Source: Empedobacter tilapiae (GTDB lineage: Bacteria; Bacteroidota; Bacteroidia; Flavobacteriales; Weeksellaceae). From it: 64,000 bases of DNA. Positions 24,808 through 33,621 of this stretch are shown here, in pieces. Within the stretch, counting starts at the first letter, position 1. Each line of letters starts with the position of its first letter. Below the pieces are notes generated by a model. That model had not been told where the DNA came from. It saw nothing but the letters and a program-made list of their open reading frames with translations, and made no database searches. Position numbers and translations under genes: made by a program. The stretch lies in contig NZ_SRPE01000005.1 of assembly GCF_004785645.1 (NCBI RefSeq), forward strand, positions 1-64,000, in the 5' to 3' direction.

Positions 24808-25689
24808 ATGATTACAGAAAAATTTAAAGAAAGAATAAATTATTTAAAAAATAATCACTTAATTGTTGAAGCATTATATGAAATTTTAGATGAATTAAAA
24901 TTAAAACATAGTGCATTTATAGGATTTACATTTCGAGAAGAAATCGATCCAAAAAGTTTTTTATTGACTGCAGAAGGTGAAGAAAAAACAGGAATTACGA
25001 TTTGTGTTCCGCGTAATATTTTGGATTTTGATTTAGTATTACTTTCTAATGTTCTGATGCACGAAATGATACATGTTTTTCAGCGTTCAGGTGAAAATCA
25101 AATCGAATTGCGAGAAGAACGCGAATGGCAAGCCTATACAGAAATGATTTTTCATAAACGATTTCCAAACGTTCCACCATTACCCGATTTTTACATCAAG
25201 CAATTTGGTGAAAAAGCGTTGACGTATTACAACCGAATGCCTGATGACATGAAAACGAAATATGCGGATGAAAAAACGGATTTAGAAAAAATTCTACAAA
25301 TGATTTACGATAAAGAAAATAAACCAAAAGAAGAACTAAAACCTGAGAATAATACTGAAACAATTTCTTGGCAAGATTTCGAAAAAGTTGATATGAGAAT
25401 TGGCACAATTATCAGTGCAAATGATTTTCCGAAAGCAAGAAATCCAGCTTATCAATTAGAAATTGATTTTGGTCCGTTAGGAATGAAGAAAAGTTCGGCA
25501 CAAATTACGTCACTTTATACCAAAGAAGAATTAATTGGAAAACAAATAATGGCTGTCGTTAACTTTCCGAAAAAACAAATAGCTACTTTTATGAGCGAAT
25601 GTCTCGTAATGGGCGTTTATGGAAATAATAATGATGTTATTCTCTTGAATCCCGAACGAAAAGTTGAAAACGGAAGTAAAATTGGGTAA
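24808..25689 (+). CDS. Zincin-like HExxH domain fused to a CsaA-type tRNA-binding domain
   Basis: One uninterrupted 293-residue ORF. Residues 1 to about 165 contain LMHEMIHVF with HExxH at 85-89 and a glutamate-rich REEREWQAY segment (102-110) that could give the third metal ligand. This is the layout of a small SprT- or minimal-gluzincin-like metalloprotease domain. Residues about 166-186 are a charged linker (Lys, Glu, Asn). Residues 187-293 are a complete CsaA/tRNA-binding OB-fold domain: FEKVDMRIGTI, then KKSSAQITSLY, AVVNFPKKQIA and the NGSKIG end. CsaA is normally a free ~110-residue protein with chaperone-like and tRNA-binding activity. The joint function is unknown. A -7 box TATATTTG lies at 24780-24787. 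Confidence 0.8.
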   Translation: MITEKFKERINYLKNNHLIVEALYEILDELKLKHSAFIGFTFREEIDPKSFLLTAEGEEKTGITICVPRNILDFDLVLLSNVLMHEMIHVFQRSGENQIELREEREWQAYTEMIFHKRFPNVPPLPDFYIKQFGEKALTYYNRMPDDMKTKYADEKTDLEKILQMIYDKENKPKEELKPENNTETISWQDFEKVDMRIGTIISANDFPKARNPAYQLEIDFGPLGMKKSSAQITSLYTKEELIGKQIMAVVNFPKKQIATFMSECLVMGVYGNNNDVILLNPERKVENGSKIG

Positions 25690-25701
25690 GACTATATATT
25701 T

Positions 25702-25977
25702 ATGACAACTGCTAAAGAAATTATTAAAAAATATAAAATCAAAACTGAACTTGATAAATCATTTTCAGACTTATTAAATTCAAATAGTTGTGAAGATTTG
25801 AATATTAATAATAAGGAGATTTCAATTAACACAGCCAATATAAACTACAATAAAACTACTTTAAACTTTCACCTATTTAAAACTCCAATTTTAGAAAAAA
25901 ATAATGAAATTGGATATTACGCTCTTGAATATGATTCAAAATTCCAATTAATTGATAATTATTTTGTGATCAATTAG
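25702..25977 (+). CDS. Hypothetical protein, unknown family
   Basis: A 91-residue, Asn- and Lys-rich, acidic-to-neutral protein without signal peptide or membrane segment. It starts 12 bases after the zincin/CsaA fusion and is probably co-transcribed. The C-terminal half (GYYALEYDSKFQLIDNYFVIN) has an alternating hydrophobic pattern suggesting beta strands. No family is recognised. Its AT content is higher than that of its neighbours, which can indicate a young or acquired gene. Confidence 0.6.
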   Translation: MTTAKEIIKKYKIKTELDKSFSDLLNSNSCEDLNINNKEISINTANINYNKTTLNFHLFKTPILEKNNEIGYYALEYDSKFQLIDNYFVIN

Positions 25978-25986
25978 AATTTAACG

Positions 25987-26086
25987 CTGACATTTTATCA
26001 ACCTATAAACTGACTTTTTTATCGATAAATAATCAAATCATTAATCATAATCTGACAACATGACATTTTAAAAATTGAGATGTCAT
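25987..26086 (+). promoter_or_regulatory. Cluster of TGACA boxes upstream of dnaK
   Basis: TGACA or TGACT occurs at 25988, 26011, 26053 and 26062, with the inverse TGTCA at 26081. ATGACAT (26060-26066) and ATGTCAT (26080-26086) form a 7-bp inverted repeat with a 13-base spacer. No ORF covers this stretch. The boxes could be operator or activator sites for dnaK; this is inference from repetition and location. Confidence 0.4.
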
Positions 26087-26097
26087 CATTTTCTACG

Positions 26098-26113
26098 TTG
26101 GCACAAAGATTGA
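26098..26113 (+). promoter_or_regulatory. Sigma-54-like promoter of dnaK
   Basis: TTGGCAC (26098-26104), five bases, then TTGA (26110-26113) resembles the -24/-12 pattern TGGCAC-N5-TTGC, with the last position of the -12 box off-consensus. No TTTG/TANNTTTG promoter is seen before dnaK. The predicted start near 26125 would leave a leader of about 70 bases that begins with a CATCAT/ATGATG hairpin (26128-26144). Confidence 0.45.
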
Positions 26114-26185
26114 CTATTTTGGAGTAGCATCATTTTTGATGATGTGTAAAAGTTTAAAATAAATCATTAATAATATAAAAAATAA

Positions 26186-28096
<1,911 letters not shown>

Positions 28097-28120
28097 TAGA
28101 ATTTCATTTATCAAATAGGA

Positions 28121-28147
28121 AAGCCTCGCAATGCGAGGCTTTTTTGT
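28121..28147. terminator. Terminator of dnaK
   Basis: AAGCCTCGC (28121-28129) pairs with GCGAGGCTT (28133-28141) around a 3-base loop, followed by T residues. The convergent gene ends 4-9 bases away and probably uses it as well. Confidence 0.9.
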
Positions 28148-28149
28148 GT

Positions 28150-29073
28150 TTATTTTTTAATAATTTTTCTTGTCATTGCTTTTCCATCTTTCATATAGAT
28201 TTTAACAAAATAAATTCCCGATTTTAATGATGACATATTCAATTCTTTTAAAGATTTATCTGTTTTCAAAACAATTTGACCAACTGTATTAGACACTTCA
28301 ACTCCTGAAATCTGATCATAAAAATTCGTATCGAATGTTAAAACATCTTGTACAGGGTTTGGATACATTTTGAATTCCTTCAGTCCAATTTGATTCACCG
28401 CTAAGCTATCTGTACTGAATTTAAAATTATCATAATAAGCATCTCCACCATAATTATTATGAAGCATTGTAAAACCATGAACATCTAGTTTCGTAAAATT
28501 ATCTCCTGTATAAACCAATTTATCATTTAGATAATACTTGATTTCATTTTCTGTAACTTCAATTTTAAAATTATTCCATTTATTGATTGGCCAACCTTCT
28601 GCAGCATCTGCATAATCGAAACCATACTCAATATCTTTTGTAATATACAAATATCCCCTATTCTCCATTCCCAAACCTGCAACAGGATTAAATTCATCCG
28701 TTTCTGGGTTAATTGTAAATAAAGTAAATTCAAAATCTGCACCATCTCTTTTTGTAACAAAAGCATCAAAGGAAATCGTAAAACTCTTATAATCGACAGG
28801 TTTTTCAAAAGTTTTTGTCACTCCCATTACAGGGAAATATTTAGGTCCAAAATCAATCTGATCTCCATTTTTGAAAGAATAACTCCCTTCACTTGCTTGT
28901 TCATCCGAAATTATTTGATTATCTAAAACTTTTCCATTTCCTTCTGCAACTTCCCAATTATTCTGAGTATTGATATTTCCTAATTCATATCCTTCTTTCG
29001 CTTCAAAAGACGTATTTTTTTGGGCGAATGTTAATGTACTTGCAGTAAGTAATAAAATGTAAATTTTCTTCAT
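28150..29073 (-). CDS. Secreted protein with type IX secretion sorting domain
   Basis: A 307-residue exported protein with a signal peptide (MKKIYILLLTASTLTFAQ). The body (about 20-215) has the look of a concanavalin-like or LamG jelly-roll: TFEKPVDYKSFTISFDAFV, INKWNNFKIEV, YLNDKLVYTGDN, HNNYGGDAYYDNFKF. The C-terminus carries a type A T9SS sorting domain with MYPNPVQDVL near residue 235 and LKSGIYFVKIYMKDGK before the KKIIKK-like end. It is therefore probably secreted across the outer membrane and may be surface-anchored. Its ligand is unknown. It is convergent with dnaK. Confidence 0.9.
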   Translation of the reverse strand: MKKIYILLLTASTLTFAQKNTSFEAKEGYELGNINTQNNWEVAEGNGKVLDNQIISDEQASEGSYSFKNGDQIDFGPKYFPVMGVTKTFEKPVDYKSFTISFDAFVTKRDGADFEFTLFTINPETDEFNPVAGLGMENRGYLYITKDIEYGFDYADAAEGWPINKWNNFKIEVTENEIKYYLNDKLVYTGDNFTKLDVHGFTMLHNNYGGDAYYDNFKFSTDSLAVNQIGLKEFKMYPNPVQDVLTFDTNFYDQISGVEVSNTVGQIVLKTDKSLKELNMSSLKSGIYFVKIYMKDGKAMTRKIIKK

Positions 29074-29236
29074 ATTGTATTAAATTAAAAGCTTACAATA
29101 TATTAAAATAATTTTTAATGAGGTTCTATCATCATCACAATAAATATATTTAACAAATGTTATAACTATAATCAAATTAGAAATCTTTTACTCAACCAAT
29201 CTTATATTTACACATTATTATAGAAATCAATCTACT

Positions 29237-29665
29237 ATGAAAAAAATTATTTTTTTTACTCTCGTATTTTCATTCATCCTATTTTCTTGTAATGATGATG
29301 ATTGTTTTACAACTCAAGAACCTGTTGTATTAGAATTTGTAAATTATAAGGGTGAAAACTTAATTCAAAAAGGAATTTTAACGAAAGAACATTTTCATTT
29401 CTTACAAGTTAACGGCGATACTAAATTTGGAATTTCTTTTGAAATTAATAATGAAAATAGAGTTATTTTAAATAAACCTGGATGGATAGTAGGTTCTACA
29501 TCCTATGAGGCTATTGTACTAACAAAAGAGCCTAAACTATTCAAGTTTATTGTTAACATTTCAAAATCACCTGGAAAATGTGGAAGTAATAAAATAGATA
29601 ATATTTTGTTCAAAAACATAGAATCTCTTTCTCAAGGAGGAATTCATCAAATAATAGTTGAATGA
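29237..29665 (+). CDS. Small predicted lipoprotein
   Basis: A 142-residue protein with a lipoprotein signal peptide ending in the lipobox LFSC, with Cys18 as the acylation site. The following NDDD acidic stretch resembles the Bacteroidota lipoprotein export signal, suggesting surface exposure. Two further cysteines (DDCFTT and GKCGSN) could form a disulfide. No family is recognised. It ends at a strong bidirectional terminator shared with maeB. Confidence 0.7.
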   Translation: MKKIIFFTLVFSFILFSCNDDDCFTTQEPVVLEFVNYKGENLIQKGILTKEHFHFLQVNGDTKFGISFEINNENRVILNKPGWIVGSTSYEAIVLTKEPKLFKFIVNISKSPGKCGSNKIDNILFKNIESLSQGGIHQIIVE

Positions 29666-29666
29666 G

Positions 29667-29708
29667 CAAAAAAAATCCACTTAAAAGATTTAAGTGGATT
29701 TTTTATTT
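29667..29708. terminator. Bidirectional terminator between the lipoprotein gene and maeB
   Basis: AAAATCCACTTAAA pairs with TTTAAGTGGATTTT around a short AGA loop, with A and T runs on opposite sides. It ends both convergent genes. Confidence 0.9.
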
Positions 29709-29721
29709 AAAACTATATTAC

Positions 29722-31986
29722 TTACTGATGTTGTTGTGCATCAATAACAGCTATTGTTACCATATTTACAATTTCGCGAACAGTACTATCTAATTGTAAC
29801 AAATGAATTGGTTTCTTCATTCCAATCAGAATTGGTCCAACCGCTTCTATATTTCCTAATTCTTGTAATAATTTGTACGAAATATTTGCTGATTCAAGAT
29901 TTGGAAAAACTAATGTATTGGCATGCGTTCCTGCTAATTTAGAAAATGGAAAGTTGCTTTGTAACTTCTCTTTATTTACTGCAAAATTTGCCTGAATGTC
30001 ACCATCTACAATAATTTCTGGATGATTTTTATGCAAATAATTTACCGCATTCTGAACTTTAGAAACTGTTTCTCCTTTGTTAGACCCAAAGTTTGAATAA
30101 GACAACAATGCAATCTTTGGTTCAATTTTAAACTTCTTAATCGTTTCGTTAAATTGCAATGTAATGTTAACCAAATCTTCTGAAGTTGGGTCTAAATTAA
30201 CTGTTGTATCACCTAAGAAAACTGGTCCTTTTTCTGTCAACATCATATACATACTCGCAACTTTTTGTCCTTGCTCCGCTCCAATTAATTCTAAAGCGGG
30301 ACGAATCGCTTGCGAATAATTTTTCGTCATTCCCGAAATCATTGCATCTGCATAACCAAACTCAACCATACATGATCCAAAATAATTACGATCTCTCAAT
30401 AATTTCTTTGCATCAGATTTTGATATTCCTTTTCTTTGGCGTTTAGTATAAATAAAATCTACGAATTGATTGTATCTGTCCGAATCTTCTTCAGCAATTA
30501 TATCAACAATTTCTACATCTTCCAAATCCAACATATAGTCTTTAATCATTTGTTGGATTTTATTTTTCTTTCCTAAAATAATTGGAATAGCGATTTTTTC
30601 TTCCTTGACAATTTGCGCAGCACGAAGAATTTCGAAACGATCTCCCTCTGCAAAGACAACACGTTTTGGATTTGATTTAGCTGTTTGCGTCAAATTACGC
30701 ATAATCGTACTTTCTTTTCCGATTCGCTTAATTAAGGATAATTTATATTCTTCGAAATCAGTAATCACATTTTTTGCAACTCCTGTTTCGATTGCTGCTT
30801 TTGCAACTGCTGCCGATACTTCAGGCAATAAACGTGGATCATTAGGTTTTGGAATGATATAATCTTTCCCGAATTTGATTGAATGATTATTATATGCTTG
30901 TGTAACAACTTCTGGAACAGGCTGCTTTGCTAGTTCTGCAATCGCACGAACTGCAGCAATCTTCATTTCTTCATTAATCGTTGTTGAACGAACATCTAAA
31001 GCTCCTCTAAAAATATAAGGAAAACCAAGAACATTATTCACCTGATTTGGATAATCAGAACGACCAGTTCCCATAATAATATCTTGACGAGTAGAAACTG
31101 CTAAATCATAAGCAATCTCAGGATTAGGATTCGCCATTGCCAACACAATTGGATTTTCTGCCATTGTTTTCAACATATCATCCGACAAAACATCAGCAGC
31201 AGATAAACCGATAAAAACATCAGCATCTTTTACAGCATCTGCCAATGTCGAAATATCGCGATCTGTTGCCCATTCAGCTTTAGAAGAATCAAGATTATCT
31301 CTATCAGAACGAATAACACCTTTACTATCCAACATCACAATATTCTCTTTCGTTGCACCAACAGAAATATACATTCCTGTACAAGAAATCGCAGCTGCAC
31401 CAGCTCCGTTCACTACAATTTTTACTTTAGAGATGTCTTTTCCTTGTAATTCACAAGCATTAATCAATGCAGCACCAGAAATAATAGCCGTTCCATGTTG
31501 ATCGTCGTGCATAACAGGAATATTCATTTCAGCTTTCAAACGTTTTTCAATTTCAAAACATTCAGGCGCTTTGATATCCTCTAAATTGATTCCTCCAAAA
31601 GTTGGTTCTAAAGCTTTTACTGTATTGATAAATTCATCAACATTTTTTGTATCCAATTCTATATCAAAAACATCAATGTCCGCAAATATTTTAAATAAAA
31701 GACCTTTACCTTCCATAACAGGTTTTGAAGCTACCGCACCAATATCTCCCAACCCTAAAACAGCTGTTCCATTACTAATAACTGCAACTAAATTTCCTTT
31801 GGCAGTATATTTATAAGCATTTTCTGGATCTTTCTCGATTTCTAAACAAGGCTCCGCAACTCCAGGCGAATAAGCAAGTGATAAATCACGTTGCGTATTT
31901 GTAGGTTTTGTTGGTATTACAGCAATCTTTCCTGGTTGACCCATCGAATGGTAATTCAATGCATCTTTCTTACGATTGTCATTCAT
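29722..31986 (-). CDS. maeB: NADP-dependent malic enzyme with phosphotransacetylase-like domain
   Basis: A 754-residue two-domain enzyme. The N-terminal ~420 residues are malic enzyme (YSPGVAEPCLEIEKDP near 38, the conserved MPVMHDDQHGTA near 160, NAD(P)-binding VVNGAGAAAISC near 190). The reaction is oxidative decarboxylation of malate to pyruvate, feeding NADPH. The C-terminal ~325 residues are a phosphate acetyltransferase-like domain, generally regulatory (acetyl-CoA binding) in MaeB. The N-terminal DALNYHSMGQPGKI is standard. Upstream lies a promoter with one mismatch at 32009-32039. The gene is monocistronic. Confidence 0.95.
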   Translation of the reverse strand: MNDNRKKDALNYHSMGQPGKIAVIPTKPTNTQRDLSLAYSPGVAEPCLEIEKDPENAYKYTAKGNLVAVISNGTAVLGLGDIGAVASKPVMEGKGLLFKIFADIDVFDIELDTKNVDEFINTVKALEPTFGGINLEDIKAPECFEIEKRLKAEMNIPVMHDDQHGTAIISGAALINACELQGKDISKVKIVVNGAGAAAISCTGMYISVGATKENIVMLDSKGVIRSDRDNLDSSKAEWATDRDISTLADAVKDADVFIGLSAADVLSDDMLKTMAENPIVLAMANPNPEIAYDLAVSTRQDIIMGTGRSDYPNQVNNVLGFPYIFRGALDVRSTTINEEMKIAAVRAIAELAKQPVPEVVTQAYNNHSIKFGKDYIIPKPNDPRLLPEVSAAVAKAAIETGVAKNVITDFEEYKLSLIKRIGKESTIMRNLTQTAKSNPKRVVFAEGDRFEILRAAQIVKEEKIAIPIILGKKNKIQQMIKDYMLDLEDVEIVDIIAEEDSDRYNQFVDFIYTKRQRKGISKSDAKKLLRDRNYFGSCMVEFGYADAMISGMTKNYSQAIRPALELIGAEQGQKVASMYMMLTEKGPVFLGDTTVNLDPTSEDLVNITLQFNETIKKFKIEPKIALLSYSNFGSNKGETVSKVQNAVNYLHKNHPEIIVDGDIQANFAVNKEKLQSNFPFSKLAGTHANTLVFPNLESANISYKLLQELGNIEAVGPILIGMKKPIHLLQLDSTVREIVNMVTIAVIDAQQHQ

Positions 31987-32321
31987 TTTTCTATGGTTTT
32001 ATTTTTTCCAAGAATAAATTTAGGTAAAAAAAAATCAAACCACTTATGATGAATGTTGGATTTCGTTTTTTTTGTAAAGTTTATTTATCAACTAACATTA
32101 TTTAGTGATTTTATATTATGAGATTGATATTTTTGGAGGAATTATGATTATAGAAAATAAAACTATTTTAAGATTTCAAATATGAAAAAATAAGATAATC
32201 CTAAATCTGATTGTTTTTTTTAACGCAACTATATTATAAAAACTTATAGTAAAATATTACATTAACAACTTAATCAAAATATATCAAAGCTTACTTTATG
32301 TAAAAAGTAGAGTTTATATAT
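31987..32321. other. Non-coding spacer upstream of maeB
   Basis: 335 bases of very AT-rich sequence between two divergently placed minus-strand units. It contains only the maeB promoter candidate; ORFs are at most a dozen codons. No terminator with a proper stem is visible for the glycosyltransferase gene ending at 32322. Confidence 0.5.
32009..32039 (-). promoter_or_regulatory. Promoter candidate of maeB
   Basis: Minus-strand TATTCTTG (32016-32009, one mismatch to TANNTTTG) and TTTG (32039-32036) are 19 bases apart. It lies 22 bases upstream of the start codon. Confidence 0.5.
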
Positions 32322-33614
32322 TTATAACTTCCCCACCACTTCAACCAATTTCTTCGTTAAATTTTTACGATTGAATTGTTGAACTTCCGCTTCATTGCTT
32401 TCAAATTTTTGGTTTGGATTTTTCAACCATTGATTGTAAATCGAAAGAATGTACGTTTTGATTTCATTCACTTGTTGATGATAAAAATAATCACCTGCTT
32501 TAGTTTTTTGAAGTATTTTTTCGACATCAGCATCTGCTGGACCAACTGCTAAAATTGGATTTCCAGTTGCCATATATTCGAATAATTTCCCTGGAATAAT
32601 TCCTTTCGAAGCAACATTATCAAAATTTGTTAACAACAGAATATTTGCAGAATTAATTGCATTTAACGATTCTTGGTGCGAAACGTAGCCGTGAACAATT
32701 AGGTTATTTTGTAACCCTTGTTCAAGAATTGTTTGTTTGACATCATCTGCCAAAGAACCATAAAAATTAAGTTTAAAATCTTCTCGAAACGATTGATTTT
32801 CGTTGCTAATTTCAGCTAAAGCTTTCCATAAAGCAATTGGATTTCGAAGCATTTCCAAACCTCCAGAATACGTCAAATGAAAGTGATTTTGATCTTTATC
32901 TGTTTGTTGTTTTACTTCTTCAAAACCATTTGTAATTACTTCTACATGTTTCGCACCAATCTTCTTGAAGTTCTCTCCATCAGCATAACTTGTTGCTAAA
33001 ACAACATCTGCTTTTTGCATCACTTCACGCTCCAGATCTTTGTGTTTTTTAGCTGCCCAAGAAGTTAATTTCAATTCTTTGTGATAACTAATTTGCGTCC
33101 AAGGATCACGAAAATCTGCCAACCATTTGAGATTAGGTATTTGTTTCTTCAACTTCAACCCAATTAAATGTAAACTATGAGGCGGACCAGAAGTTACAAT
33201 CGTATCAATATTTTCTTTCTGTAAAAAGTCTTTCAAATATTCTGCAGAAGGATTTACCCAAAACTTGCGCGCATCTGGAATAAAGAAATTTCCACGCACA
33301 AAAACCGACAATTTCGACATGAAAGATTGATTTTCTTTCTTCTCGAAATGTCCTCCTTTGTAAGCTTTATTTTTTGGATTCAGTTTTTCTGCCAACTGAT
33401 AAGGTTCCCAAATTTTATTCTTAACGATTTTAACTTTTGAATTAATGTCCTTCGCTAAAGTTTCATCGAGAATTGGATAAGAAGGGTTTTCTGGAATATA
33501 AACGTAGGTTTCATATCCAAATTCAGGAAGATATTTTGTGAATTTCAACCATCTTTGAACACCAGGACCTCCCGCAGGAGGCCAGTAATAGGTGATGATT
33601 AATATTTTTTTCAT
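32322..33614 (-). CDS. Glycosyltransferase (GT4-like, GT-B fold)
   Basis: A 430-residue cytoplasmic or membrane-associated glycosyltransferase. The N-terminal half begins ILIITYYWPPAGGPGVQRWLKF, the usual GT4 donor-side loop. A WLADFRDPW segment appears near residue 165, and the C-terminal Rossmann half contains a KGIIPGKLFEYMATGNPILAVG segment with the nucleotide-sugar-binding glutamate. Donor and acceptor are unknown. It is the last gene of the DUF6263-DUF4834-YfhO-GT operon, 7 bases after the YfhO gene. From memory this pairing is common in Flavobacteriia and suggests a shared envelope-glycan task. Confidence 0.9.
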   Translation of the reverse strand: MKKILIITYYWPPAGGPGVQRWLKFTKYLPEFGYETYVYIPENPSYPILDETLAKDINSKVKIVKNKIWEPYQLAEKLNPKNKAYKGGHFEKKENQSFMSKLSVFVRGNFFIPDARKFWVNPSAEYLKDFLQKENIDTIVTSGPPHSLHLIGLKLKKQIPNLKWLADFRDPWTQISYHKELKLTSWAAKKHKDLEREVMQKADVVLATSYADGENFKKIGAKHVEVITNGFEEVKQQTDKDQNHFHLTYSGGLEMLRNPIALWKALAEISNENQSFREDFKLNFYGSLADDVKQTILEQGLQNNLIVHGYVSHQESLNAINSANILLLTNFDNVASKGIIPGKLFEYMATGNPILAVGPADADVEKILQKTKAGDYFYHQQVNEIKTYILSIYNQWLKNPNQKFESNEAEVQQFNRKNLTKKLVEVVGKL

Positions 33615-33621
33615 TCTAAAA

